Source of the DNA: Pseudomonadota bacterium
GTDB taxonomy: Bacteria; Pseudomonadota; Gammaproteobacteria; Burkholderiales; Burkholderiaceae_B
DNA: 64,000 bases
Direction: 5' to 3'
NCBI GenBank assembly: GCA_023439305.1
Contig: JAEXOO010000029.1
Location: 124,001-188,000 of the forward strand
Numbering within the stretch: position 1 is the stretch's first letter; the number at the start of each line of letters is the position of its first letter. The notes under the pieces are model-generated. The model saw only the letters and a list, made by a program, of their open reading frames with translations. It did no database searches and had not been told where the DNA came from. Made by a program: the position numbers and the translations under genes. Of this stretch, positions 24,764 to 33,914 are shown in pieces.

Positions 24764-26362
24764 ATGAATCTGGACAAGGAACTGAGCAGCCAGGTGCCGG
24801 ACCTGGACGATGATGACCTCTTGCAGGATGATCCAGTGCTCCAGGCCTGGCTCCTGCGCGGGCGGCTGCAGGCGGATGCGACGGGATTGGGGCGCTACGG
24901 CCGCGAACTGGGAACGGCTGCCCGGCGCAGACAAGGGGCGCAGGCCAATCAAGAGCCGCCGCAATGGCAGGCCTGGTCGCCTCAGGGGCGGCGCATCGAC
25001 CATATCGAGTTTCATCCGGCCTGGCATGCCTTGATGTCTCTGGGCATGGAACAAGGCCTGCATATCTGGCCTCATACAAGGGAGCCCGGAGCGCATCTGG
25101 CGCGGGCCATGGCTTTCTATATGCATGGCCAGATCGAGGCGGGCACCCTGTGCCCCATGACCATGACCCGTGCAGCGGCGCCTCTGTTACAAGCGGATGG
25201 CTTTGAAGATTGGCGCAGACGGCTGGATGTGCACCAATATGATCCTGCTGCCCGGCCTGTGGTGAGCAAGTACAGTGTGCTGCTGGGCATGGGCATGACG
25301 GAAATGCAAGGCGGTTCGGACCTGCGCGGTTGCTCGACGCAGGCGCTGCCCGATGGGGCGGGTTTCCGTCTGCATGGACACAAATGGTTCTTTTCGGTGC
25401 CGCAGGCCGATGCCCACCTGGTGCTGGCGCGCGAGCAAGACGCGCTGTCCTGCTTTCTGGTGCCGCGACACCTGCCGGATGGTCTGAACAATCTGCGCAT
25501 ACGCCGCCTTAAAGACAAGCTGGGCAACCGTTCCAATGCCAGCGCGGAGATCGAGTTCGACGGCGCCTGGGGCCGGCGTGTGGGCGAGCCGGGCCGGGGG
25601 ATCGCCCTGCTGGCCGCCATGGCGGGCCGCACCCGCATCGATTGCGTGCTCGGCAGCGCGGCCCTGATGCGCCAGGCGCTGGTGCAGTCGCTGCATTATT
25701 GCCGGCATAGACGCGCCTTCGGCAAGGTGCTGCTTGAGCAGCCTTTGATGCAAGCGGTCTTGCTGGATATGGCGCTCGAAAGCGAGGCGGCCGCCCACCT
25801 GGCCTTTTTCCTGGCGGAGCTGCAACAGCAAGTGGATCACGAACAGGCCCAAGGCGTGCTGCGTGTGTTGGCACCAGCCGCCAAGTTCTGGGTCTGCCGC
25901 CGCGCCGTGGCCTTGTGTGCGGAGGCCATGGAGACCTGGGGCGGAAATGGCTATGTCGAAGACGGCCCCATGCCGCGTCTGCTGCGCGAGGCCCCCGTCA
26001 ATTCCATCTGGGAAGGGTCGGGCAATGTCATGTGCCTGGACGTGCAGCGCGCCCTGGCCCAGTCTGGGGTGCAGGCCGCCCTGCAGGCCGATCTACTTGA
26101 TCGATGTGCAGGCGATGCGCGGCTGAGGCGGGTCGCTCAGGAGCTGTGGGCGCAATCGGCTCAGGCGGGCGAGCGGGCCTGGCCCCAGGCATTGATCCTG
26201 TTGTACCAGGCGTGTCTGATGCGAGAGCTGGCGCCTGCGCCACTGGCCGATCTCTTCATCGCGCAGCGCTTGGAGCGCGGGCCGACTGCGGTGTTCGGCA
26301 TCGAGGGGGCTGCCCAGCCTGTGTCCTGGCTGGAGCGAAGCTGGCGCAGGCTGCAGGCTTAA
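24764..26362 (+). CDS. AidB-like acyl-CoA dehydrogenase family protein
   Basis: This protein of about 532 aa is an acyl-CoA dehydrogenase-fold flavoprotein closest to AidB: GMGMTEMQGGSDLRG near 174-188, GHKWFFSVPQADAHL, AMAGRTRIDCVLGS, and WGGNGYVEDGPMPRLLRE then WEGSGNVMCLD near 416. The C-terminal 100 residues are helical, as in AidB, which binds DNA and is part of the alkylation response in E. coli. The ATG at 24764 follows an AAGGAGG site; the GTG at 24761 is too close to it. Whether it acts on DNA or on acyl-CoA here is open. Confidence 0.85.
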   Translation: MNLDKELSSQVPDLDDDDLLQDDPVLQAWLLRGRLQADATGLGRYGRELGTAARRRQGAQANQEPPQWQAWSPQGRRIDHIEFHPAWHALMSLGMEQGLHIWPHTREPGAHLARAMAFYMHGQIEAGTLCPMTMTRAAAPLLQADGFEDWRRRLDVHQYDPAARPVVSKYSVLLGMGMTEMQGGSDLRGCSTQALPDGAGFRLHGHKWFFSVPQADAHLVLAREQDALSCFLVPRHLPDGLNNLRIRRLKDKLGNRSNASAEIEFDGAWGRRVGEPGRGIALLAAMAGRTRIDCVLGSAALMRQALVQSLHYCRHRRAFGKVLLEQPLMQAVLLDMALESEAAAHLAFFLAELQQQVDHEQAQGVLRVLAPAAKFWVCRRAVALCAEAMETWGGNGYVEDGPMPRLLREAPVNSIWEGSGNVMCLDVQRALAQSGVQAALQADLLDRCAGDARLRRVAQELWAQSAQAGERAWPQALILLYQACLMRELAPAPLADLFIAQRLERGPTAVFGIEGAAQPVSWLERSWRRLQA

Positions 26363-26455
26363 GCAAGATGGGGACAATGCTCTGGACAGAGAGGCGGCAA
26401 TACCTATAATTTGTTAGCGCCGATTCCGCTTTCCGCCTGGAGCCTTGTCCGTATC

Positions 26456-27028
26456 ATGATTGTCCACTCTGTGTCCCGCCCGTTCTTTTTCTTTCGGCGA
26501 GCCGCCGTCCGCACCGGATGGGCCTTTGTGCTCATGATGCTGGCGGGACAGGCGCAAGCTTCCGGTTTCGAGCTGCAGGGGCGAGTGGTGCGGGTGGCTG
26601 ACGGCGATACCCTGACCGTGCTGCTGGCCAAACGCCAGCAGCAACGCGTGCGCCTGGCCAGCATTGATGCGCCGGAGACCACCAAGGATGCGCGCCGCCC
26701 CGGCCAGCCGCATGCCGAAGCATCGCGGCGCTATCTGTCCGAGCTGGTGGCCGGCAAGGATGTGCAATTGTCTTGCTATGAAAAAGATCGTCATGGTCGG
26801 GCGGTCTGCGATGTGTTGCTGGAGAACGGCGAAACCGCGAACCAGAAGATGGTGCAGGCCGGACTGGCGATGGCCAACCGAGAAAAACGCGGCCGTTTTC
26901 TGCGTGACGAGCGTATCGACGGCCTGGAAAAAGAAGCGCAAAGAGAGCGCAGGGGCATCTGGTCGGGGCAGGAGCCGGTCGCGCCCTGGCAGTGGCGCTA
27001 TAGCTGCTGGCAGAAAGGCCAATGCTGA
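26456..27028 (+). CDS. Exported thermonuclease-like (SNase) nuclease
   Basis: This protein of about 190 aa has an N-terminal signal-type hydrophobic segment ending AQAS and an SNase fold with VADGDTLTV, VRLASIDAPET and DRHGRAVCDVLLENG, the regions carrying the acidic and Arg catalytic residues. It should cut DNA or RNA in the periplasm or outside, with Ca2+. The frame can be read from a TTG at 26411, but the ATG at 26456 gives a more usual signal peptide. Its end overlaps the next gene by seven bases. Confidence 0.85.
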   Translation: MIVHSVSRPFFFFRRAAVRTGWAFVLMMLAGQAQASGFELQGRVVRVADGDTLTVLLAKRQQQRVRLASIDAPETTKDARRPGQPHAEASRRYLSELVAGKDVQLSCYEKDRHGRAVCDVLLENGETANQKMVQAGLAMANREKRGRFLRDERIDGLEKEAQRERRGIWSGQEPVAPWQWRYSCWQKGQC

Positions 27029-29208
27029 CCCGTATGCGGCGAGTCTTGCTGATTCTGGGCTGCGGCCTGTTGGCCGCTTGCAGCAAGCCGGTCAACAGCC
27101 CCTATGAAGAACACAGCGCGGCTGACAACGTGCTGTACAGTGCATTCACGACGCGCTCCCCCAATCACCTGGATCCGGCCCTGTCGTATTCAGGCGATGA
27201 AACGCCGTTTACTTACTCCATTTACGAACCCTTGTATGGCTACCACTACCTGGACCGGCCGTATCGCCTGATCCCCAAGGCGGCGGCCCTGATGGCCGAG
27301 CCCGTGTATCTGGACGCCAACGGGCGGCAACTGCCTGCTGATGCGCCTGGCGAGCAGGTGGCGATCAGCCGTTACGATATTCCCATCAAACCGGGCATTG
27401 CCTTCCAGCCGCATCCCGCTTTCGCTCAGGATGAGCAAGGCCAGTATCGGTATTACCCCATGCGCGCCCCGGACCTGCGCGATGCATTCAGCATTCAGGA
27501 TTTTGCCCACACCGGCTCGCGCGAATTGAATGCGTTGGATTATGTCTACGCCTTCAAGCGTCTGGCCAGCCCGCGTCTGGCATCGCCTATCTCGGGCGTG
27601 ATGGCCGAGCATGTCCGTGGCTTCAAAGAACTGGTGGATCAATTAGCCCAGGCGGACAAGCAGCTCCCCCGGCCCGATTGGCTGGACCTGCGTTCTTTTT
27701 CCTTGCCGGGCGTGCGGGCCCTGGACGACCATACCTTGCGCATCGAGGTACTGGGCAAGTATCCGCAGTTCAAGTATTGGCTGGCCATGACGTTCACCGC
27801 ACCCGTACCCTGGGAAGCCGAGCGTTTTTACAGCCAACCTCGCATGGCGCAGCATAATCTGACACTGGACAGCTGGCCGGTGGGCACGGGGCCGTTCATG
27901 CTGACTGAGTCCCTGACCAACCGGCGCCATGTGCTCAGCCGCAATCCCCTTTATCGGGGCGAGCCTTATCCATGTGCGGGCGAAGCCTCGGACGGACCGG
28001 ACGGTTTGCTGCAGGACTGCGGCAAGACCATGCCCTTTCTGGATAAGGTCGTTTTTTCGCTGGAAAAGGAAAGCGTGCCCCTGATGGGCAAGTTCTTGCA
28101 AGGCTATTACGACATCCCCCAGGTGGAGCGGGGCGAATATGGCGTGGCCATGACGGTAGCGGCCGGCGATTCTGCCGACAAGGCCCAGCTCTACCGCGAC
28201 AGGGGCCTGCAACTGCGTACGGCGCCCGAGGCCCAGCTGTTTTACATGGGATTCAACTGGCATGACCCGGTGGTCGGCAAGGGTGACACCGCTGAGCAAG
28301 CCGAGCGCAACCGCAAGCTGCGCCTGGCTGTCAGCATCGCCTTCGACTGGGAGCAGTACGTTTCCATTTTTATGAACGATCAGGCCCAGGTCGCGCAAAG
28401 TCCGCTGCCTCCGGGCGTGCCTGGCTACCAGCCTTTGCCCCAGGGCGCCAACCCGTATGTCTATACCGTGGAGGGGCAATCGGTCCAGCGCCGCAGCCTG
28501 GATGAGGCGCGCGAGCTGCTGCGCCAGGCGGGTTATCCGGACGGACGCGATGCCGCTACTGGCAAGCCGCTCATCCTGTATTACGACTCCATGGGCGGCA
28601 TGGGATCGGATGCGACGGTGGACTGGATGCGCCGCCAGCTTGGGCAGGTCGGCCTGCAACTGGAGGTGCGCGCCACCGATTACAACCGTTTTCAGGACAA
28701 GATGAAGCGTGGGGCGGCGCAGATGTTCATCTGGGGTTGGGTCGCGGACTATCCGGATGCCGAAAATTTCCTGACCTTGCTCTATGGGCCGCAGTCCAAG
28801 GTGGATCATGGCGGGGAGAACGCCGCCAACTACCAGAGTGCCGAGTACGACAGGCTGTACGAGCAGATGCGATTCCTGAATGACGGGCCGGACAAGGAAG
28901 CCGTCATTCACCAGATGGTCAAGGTGGTGCAGCACGATGCGCCCTGGATGTTCGGCTACGTGCCCAATGCCGGAGGCGCTTACCAATCCTGGGTACGCAA
29001 TGCCAAGCCGTCTCTGATGATACGGGATAGCCTGCAGTATTACCGGATTGATGCCGGGCAGCGGGTCGAGCGCATCCAGCAATGGAATCGCCCCGTCTGG
29101 TGGCCTGCCGTTCCGCTCGTGCTGTTGCTGGCCGCCCTGGTGTGGGGGCTGCGGCGCATGGCGCGCCAGCGCCGCACACAGTCTGCGCTGCGCAAGGAGA
29201 AGTCCTGA
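27022..29208 (+). CDS. Peptide ABC transporter substrate-binding lipoprotein (family 5)
   Basis: This 728-aa protein starts with a lipoprotein signal (LLILGCGLLAACSK). The solute-binding family 5 fold follows: NHLDPALSYSGDETPFTYSI, LNALDYVYAFKRLASP, KLRLAVSIAFDWEQYV, and MFIWGWVADYPDAENFLTLL. It differs from most such proteins by a C-terminal membrane segment (VWWPAVPLVLLLAALVWGL, about 692-710) followed by a basic tail, so it would be held at both ends in the inner membrane or span it. It is the first of four genes of an importer, probably for oligopeptides. Confidence 0.88.
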   Translation: MLTRMRRVLLILGCGLLAACSKPVNSPYEEHSAADNVLYSAFTTRSPNHLDPALSYSGDETPFTYSIYEPLYGYHYLDRPYRLIPKAAALMAEPVYLDANGRQLPADAPGEQVAISRYDIPIKPGIAFQPHPAFAQDEQGQYRYYPMRAPDLRDAFSIQDFAHTGSRELNALDYVYAFKRLASPRLASPISGVMAEHVRGFKELVDQLAQADKQLPRPDWLDLRSFSLPGVRALDDHTLRIEVLGKYPQFKYWLAMTFTAPVPWEAERFYSQPRMAQHNLTLDSWPVGTGPFMLTESLTNRRHVLSRNPLYRGEPYPCAGEASDGPDGLLQDCGKTMPFLDKVVFSLEKESVPLMGKFLQGYYDIPQVERGEYGVAMTVAAGDSADKAQLYRDRGLQLRTAPEAQLFYMGFNWHDPVVGKGDTAEQAERNRKLRLAVSIAFDWEQYVSIFMNDQAQVAQSPLPPGVPGYQPLPQGANPYVYTVEGQSVQRRSLDEARELLRQAGYPDGRDAATGKPLILYYDSMGGMGSDATVDWMRRQLGQVGLQLEVRATDYNRFQDKMKRGAAQMFIWGWVADYPDAENFLTLLYGPQSKVDHGGENAANYQSAEYDRLYEQMRFLNDGPDKEAVIHQMVKVVQHDAPWMFGYVPNAGGAYQSWVRNAKPSLMIRDSLQYYRIDAGQRVERIQQWNRPVWWPAVPLVLLLAALVWGLRRMARQRRTQSALRKEKS

Positions 29209-30185
29209 TGTTTTCCTATCTGATGCGACGGGTGCTCTACGGCATCTTGATCTTGATCGGCGTGAACCTGCTGACCTTCGTGCTGTTTTTCGCCGTGAAC
29301 ACGCCCGACGATATGGCGCGCCTGTCCATCGGCGGGCAGCGTGTCAGCCAGACGGCCATAGACAACTGGAAAGCCGAGCGCGGCTATGACAAGCCCCTGT
29401 TCTACAACGGTCAGGCGCAAGGTTCGCAGCGCCTGACCGATACGATTTTCTACGATCGCTCCGTGCCTTTGCTGCGCTTGGACTTCGGCCTGTCCGACCA
29501 GGGGCAGGACATAGGCTACCAGATCCGCAATCGCATGGGCCCCAGCCTGGCGCTGGCTCTGCCCACCTTTTTTCTGGGCTTGTGGGTATGCATCAGCTTT
29601 TCCCTGCTGATGGTGTTCTTTCGCGGCAGCCGTCTGGATTTTTCGGCGGTGGTGCTGTGCGTGGTGCTGATGTCCATTTCAAGCTTGTTCTACATTATCG
29701 CCGGGCAATGGTTGTTCGCGCGCGTGCTGCGCTGGGTGCCGTTTTCCGGCTGGGTGCAAGGACTGGATAATTGGCGTTTCCTGGTATTGCCAGTGCTGGT
29801 GGGGATTTTGTCCCGTCTGGGCGCCGAGTCGCGTTTCTATCGCAGCCTGTTCCTGGAAGAGGTCAGCCGGGACTACGTGCGCACGGCGCGCTCCAAGGGG
29901 CTGGCCGAACGCTGGGTGCTGTTCCGCCATGTCCTGCCCAATGCGTTGCTGCCTATTTTGACCGGTACTGTGTCCGCCTTGCCGCTGCTGTTCATGGGCA
30001 GCCTGATCTCCGAGTCCTTCTTCGGTATACCGGGCCTGGGCAGCTTCACGATAGACGCGATCAATGCGCAGGACTTCTCCATTGTGCGCGCCATGGTGTT
30101 CCTGGGGTCGCTGCTGTATATCGCAGGCCTGATTCTGGCGGACATTTCCTACACGCTGGTCGATCCCCGCATCCGTTTCAATTGA
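29208..30185 (+). CDS. Peptide ABC transporter permease 1 (DppB/YejB-like)
   Basis: This 325-aa inner-membrane protein starts MFSYLMRRVLYGILILIGVNLLTF, the standard DppB/YejB N-terminus. It has an EAA-type loop (VRTARSKGLAERWVLFRHVLPNA) that docks the ATPase, and about six membrane segments. It begins on a TGATG overlap with the binding-protein stop and ends seven bases before the second permease. Confidence 0.92.
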   Translation: MFSYLMRRVLYGILILIGVNLLTFVLFFAVNTPDDMARLSIGGQRVSQTAIDNWKAERGYDKPLFYNGQAQGSQRLTDTIFYDRSVPLLRLDFGLSDQGQDIGYQIRNRMGPSLALALPTFFLGLWVCISFSLLMVFFRGSRLDFSAVVLCVVLMSISSLFYIIAGQWLFARVLRWVPFSGWVQGLDNWRFLVLPVLVGILSRLGAESRFYRSLFLEEVSRDYVRTARSKGLAERWVLFRHVLPNALLPILTGTVSALPLLFMGSLISESFFGIPGLGSFTIDAINAQDFSIVRAMVFLGSLLYIAGLILADISYTLVDPRIRFN

Positions 30186-30192
30186 GTCCGCC

Positions 30193-31650
30193 ATGCCGCA
30201 ATTCGTCTTTCTCTGGACCGATACTTTTGTGCTGGCGCTGTTTCTGGCCATGGCAGTCTATGCCGTGCGCGTCAGCCGCAAACCTGGTTTGCGCTCGGCC
30301 TGGGCCAGCGTGGCGCGCACGCCTTCAGCCATGTGCGCCGCTGTGTTCCTGGCGTTCTTTTTATTGGTCGGACTGCTGGACTCCATCCATTACCGCCCCT
30401 TGTTGCCGCCTGCGCCGGGACAGCAGGCCTCGACGCCGACATACGCGCCGGTCGCCCGCTCGGTGCTGGACGACGTCCTGGGCCGCGTCTCGCTGTCGGA
30501 TGTGGAAAAAACCTACTCGGCGCCTCTGGCGCGTTTTCAGTTGACCAAAGAAAGTATGCTGGTCGGCGGCGAGCCGGTGCGCGATTTTCCGCGTCTGGTC
30601 AATGCGGGCGTGGGTATGGACACGGAGCAGGCCCATCATCGCGACATTCTCAAGCTGGGCCTGCAGGGTTTGGCCTGGGGGCTGGCCTGGTCAGCGTCGC
30701 TGGCGCTGCTTCTGACGGCCTGGGGCCGCAGGCAAGCTTTGGAGCCGGGCTGGCGCGGGGCCTGGGCCTACTGGTGGCAGGGCCAGGGGCTGATACCTTG
30801 GCGAGCCGTCTGGATCAGCGCTTGCCTGCTGGGCCTGACGCTGTGCGTGACGGTCGCCTTAAGTGCTAATTACCATGTGTTGGGTACGGACCGGACCGGT
30901 AATGACGTTCTGTGGCAGGCGCTCAAGAGCGTACGCACTGCCCTGGTCATCGGGACGCTGACTACCTTCGCGATGTTGCCGCCGGCCATCATTCTGGGCC
31001 TGGCTGCGGGTTATTTCCGGGGCTGGGTGGATGACGTCATTCAGTACATCTACACCACCTTGACCTCCATCCCTGGCGTGCTGCTGATCGCCGCTTGCGT
31101 GCTGATGATGCAGGTCTATATCGACACGCATCCAGACAGCTTCGATACGGTGGCCGCCCGCGCTGACCTGCGACTGTTCATGTTGTGCCTGATCCTGGGA
31201 CTGACGGGCTGGGCGGGATTGTGCCGGCTTCTGCGCGCTGAAGTCATGAAACTGCGCGAGCTGGATTATGTCCAGGCTGCCCAGGCTTTCGGCGTGCGGC
31301 CGCTGCGCATCATGCTTCGCCACTTGCTCCCCAATGTCATGCACATCGTGCTCATTACTTTGATCCTGGAGTTTTCAGGGTTGGTCCTTTATGAGGCCGT
31401 GTTGTCTTATCTGGGCATAGGCGTAGACCCCAGCATGCCCTCGTTCGGCCGCATGATCGACGCCGCCCGCAGCGAGCTCTCGCGCGACCCCATCATCTGG
31501 TGGGGCCTGGCCGGCGCCTTTTCCTTCATGTTGGCTCTGGTGCTGTCCGCCAATGTGTTCGCCGATGCGGTACAGGCGGCGTTCGATCCGCGCACGCGCC
31601 GCTTCCGTCCCGTGAGCCTGCGCAGACCAGTCAACGAGGTCAAGGCATGA
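30193..31650 (+). CDS. Peptide ABC transporter permease 2 (DppC/YejE-like), enlarged
   Basis: This 485-aa permease is much longer than the usual 300-340 aa. The extra part, residues about 30-215, contains its own membrane helices plus a periplasmic-looking stretch (RPLLPPAPGQQASTPTYAPV). The conserved core lies in the second half: LGTDRTGNDVLWQALKSVRTALVIG, and the EAA loop YVQAAQAFGVRPLRIMLRHLLPN. It overlaps the ATPase gene start by four bases (ATGA). Confidence 0.88.
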   Translation: MPQFVFLWTDTFVLALFLAMAVYAVRVSRKPGLRSAWASVARTPSAMCAAVFLAFFLLVGLLDSIHYRPLLPPAPGQQASTPTYAPVARSVLDDVLGRVSLSDVEKTYSAPLARFQLTKESMLVGGEPVRDFPRLVNAGVGMDTEQAHHRDILKLGLQGLAWGLAWSASLALLLTAWGRRQALEPGWRGAWAYWWQGQGLIPWRAVWISACLLGLTLCVTVALSANYHVLGTDRTGNDVLWQALKSVRTALVIGTLTTFAMLPPAIILGLAAGYFRGWVDDVIQYIYTTLTSIPGVLLIAACVLMMQVYIDTHPDSFDTVAARADLRLFMLCLILGLTGWAGLCRLLRAEVMKLRELDYVQAAQAFGVRPLRIMLRHLLPNVMHIVLITLILEFSGLVLYEAVLSYLGIGVDPSMPSFGRMIDAARSELSRDPIIWWGLAGAFSFMLALVLSANVFADAVQAAFDPRTRRFRPVSLRRPVNEVKA

Positions 31651-33347
31651 CTCAGATCAACATGAACTCCCCGGTTTCCCCCTCCGGCGCCGCTTCGGTG
31701 CTGAACATTCAGGATCTTGAACTGCGGGTGCAGTCGGATGCCGGCATGCAGAGCGTGGTGCGCAAGCTGTCCATGGCGGTGCGCCGCGGCGAGACCTTCG
31801 CTCTGGTGGGTGAATCCGGTTGCGGCAAGAGCATGACGGCCATGGCCATTTTGCGGCTGTTGCCCGAGGCGGCCTGGATGCATTCGGGCGTGATCGAGTT
31901 GGACGGCTTGGATCTGCCGCCGTTGCCCGAGGAGCAGATGCAGGACGTGCGCGGCCGGCGCATCAGCGTGATCTTCCAGGAGCCCTCCACCAGTTTGAAT
32001 CCGGTCATGTCCATAGGCCGGCAGATCAGCGAGGTCATACGGCGGCATAGCGTGGCGCCGGCAGGGCAGGAGCGCGCTGCTGCCGTGCGTTGGCTGCAGC
32101 GGGTGGGTATCCCGGCTGCCGAGCAGCGCTACGACGATTTTCCTTTTCAGTTTTCGGGCGGTCAGAAGCAGCGCATCATGATAGCCATCGCACTGGCGGC
32201 CGAGCCGGATCTGCTGGTGGCCGACGAGCCGACGACGGCGCTGGATGTCACCGTGCAGGCGCAGATCCTGCAATTGCTGGCCGATATCCAGAAAGAGATG
32301 GGCCTGGCCATTCTGCTGATCACGCATGACCTGGCAGTGGTGCGCCAGTATGCCGATTATGTGGCTTTGATGCGCCATGGCGAGATCGTGGAGTCGGGTC
32401 TGGCCAGCCAGTTCTTCCTGCGGCCTACACACCCGTATGCGCGTGAGCTGCTGGGCGCCATACCGACCTATGAAAAGCGCGGCCGGCCCCTGTCGCGCGC
32501 ACCCGACCAGGTTGGCGCACCGCGACCCAAAGCGGATAAGAGCGCGCCTGTGCTGGAGATCGAGTCCTTGTCGGTGGCCTATCGACATTCCGGCTCCCAA
32601 TCCGGCTCCTGGTGGCGCCGACCTGTGCTCGTGCCGGTGGTCAAGAATCTCAGTCTGCAATTGCACAAAGGTGAAACCCTGGCCCTGCTGGGCGAATCGG
32701 GCTGCGGCAAAAGCACCGTGGCGCGCGCCCTGATGCGTTTGCTGGACAGCCAGGCGCAGATCAGCGGCCAGGCGCGTCTGCTGGATCAGGATGTCCTGAC
32801 GGCCCGCGGCAAAGCCTTGCGGCAGCAGCGCGCGCGCCTGCAGATTATCTTCCAGGATCCCTATGGATCGCTGGATCCCCGTATGCTGGTAGGCGATATT
32901 TTGCAGGAGGGGCTGGCAGCCCTGCGCCCGGATCTGGATGCCGCAGCGCGCAGCAAGCGCGTCGAGACGCTGGTGGATCAGGTGGGCCTGCCCAAGAATA
33001 CGCTGGAGCGTTACGCGCACGAGTTTTCCGGCGGCCAGCGTCAGCGCATCGCTATTGCGCGCGCCTTGGCAGTGGAGCCGGCAGTGCTTATTTGCGATGA
33101 GCCGACATCGGCGTTGGATGTCTCGGTGCAGGCGCAGATCCTGGACCTGATGCAACAGCTGCAGGCCGAGCTGGGACTTGCCTATCTGTTCATCACGCAC
33201 AACTTCGGGGTGGTGGAGTATCTGGCTGATCGTATCGCGATCATGGCCCAGGGGCGCATCGTGGAGCAGGGCAGCGCTGAACAAGTGCTGTTCCATCCTC
33301 AGCAGGAGCAGACGCAGCGCCTGCTGGCGGCCGTGCCGAGGTTGTAG
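31647..33347 (+). CDS. Peptide ABC transporter dual ATPase (YejF/GsiA-like)
   Basis: This 566-aa protein has two ATPase domains in one chain. Each has Walker A GESGCGKS and the signature FSGGQKQR or FSGGQRQR, with DEPTTALDVT and DEPTSALDVS Walker B regions. It would power the importer from the cytoplasm. It is the last of the four importer genes. A long open frame on the opposite strand here is a shadow of its codon bias. Confidence 0.93.
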   Translation: MTQINMNSPVSPSGAASVLNIQDLELRVQSDAGMQSVVRKLSMAVRRGETFALVGESGCGKSMTAMAILRLLPEAAWMHSGVIELDGLDLPPLPEEQMQDVRGRRISVIFQEPSTSLNPVMSIGRQISEVIRRHSVAPAGQERAAAVRWLQRVGIPAAEQRYDDFPFQFSGGQKQRIMIAIALAAEPDLLVADEPTTALDVTVQAQILQLLADIQKEMGLAILLITHDLAVVRQYADYVALMRHGEIVESGLASQFFLRPTHPYARELLGAIPTYEKRGRPLSRAPDQVGAPRPKADKSAPVLEIESLSVAYRHSGSQSGSWWRRPVLVPVVKNLSLQLHKGETLALLGESGCGKSTVARALMRLLDSQAQISGQARLLDQDVLTARGKALRQQRARLQIIFQDPYGSLDPRMLVGDILQEGLAALRPDLDAAARSKRVETLVDQVGLPKNTLERYAHEFSGGQRQRIAIARALAVEPAVLICDEPTSALDVSVQAQILDLMQQLQAELGLAYLFITHNFGVVEYLADRIAIMAQGRIVEQGSAEQVLFHPQQEQTQRLLAAVPRL

Positions 33348-33455
33348 GTCGAAATCCTCCATCTGTATCGGGGGTTTACGTCGTTTGGATGACTACCTGC
33401 CCGGCTTTTATGTGTCTACAATAGGGCTGTCTGGTCAGTGATTGATAAGTAAACC

Positions 33456-33914
33456 ATGAGCCTGAAGGTTTTTGATCTCGAGTGCGAGCACGGTCATGTG
33501 TTCGAGGGCTGGTTCAGCTCCCGCGACAGCTACGAAGAACAGCTGCAACGGGGGCTGCTGCGCTGTCCGGTTTGCGACAGCCATCAGGTCAATCGCAAGC
33601 TGTCTGCTCCGCGCATCAATATGGGTGCGCAGGCCCCGGCCTTAGACCGTGGGTCCACGCGGGAACCTGCTGTGCCCGATGCGCGCATGCAGGCCATTCA
33701 GGGCGAAGTCATGCAGCAGCTGCGCTCCATGATCCGCCAGTCGGACGATGTGGGCGCCCAGTTCACCGACGAGGCCCGCCGCATGCACGAGGGCCAGGCC
33801 GTACAGCGCTCCATACGTGGTCAGGCGACCTTGCAGCAATATCAGGAACTGGCGGAAGAAGGCATCGTCGCCATGCCTATTCCGGACTTCCTGGACGACG
33901 ATCGTCTGCAATAA
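33456..33914 (+). CDS. DUF1178 family protein
   Basis: This 152-aa protein matches DUF1178: MSLKVFDLECEHGHVFEGWFSS, with a Cys-x-x-Cys in LRCPVCDS that, with the earlier Cys and His, may form a zinc knuckle. It ends in helical segments and MPIPDFLDDDRL. Its function is unknown. TACAAT at 33417-33422 is a possible -10 element upstream. It overlaps the end of the convergent regulator gene by 38 bases. Confidence 0.88.
   Translation: MSLKVFDLECEHGHVFEGWFSSRDSYEEQLQRGLLRCPVCDSHQVNRKLSAPRINMGAQAPALDRGSTREPAVPDARMQAIQGEVMQQLRSMIRQSDDVGAQFTDEARRMHEGQAVQRSIRGQATLQQYQELAEEGIVAMPIPDFLDDDRLQ

Noticed and set aside
31407..33362. 651-codon open frame on the minus strand opposite the dual ATPase
   Set aside because: Shadow of the ATPase; Gln/His-rich with no recognisable domain.
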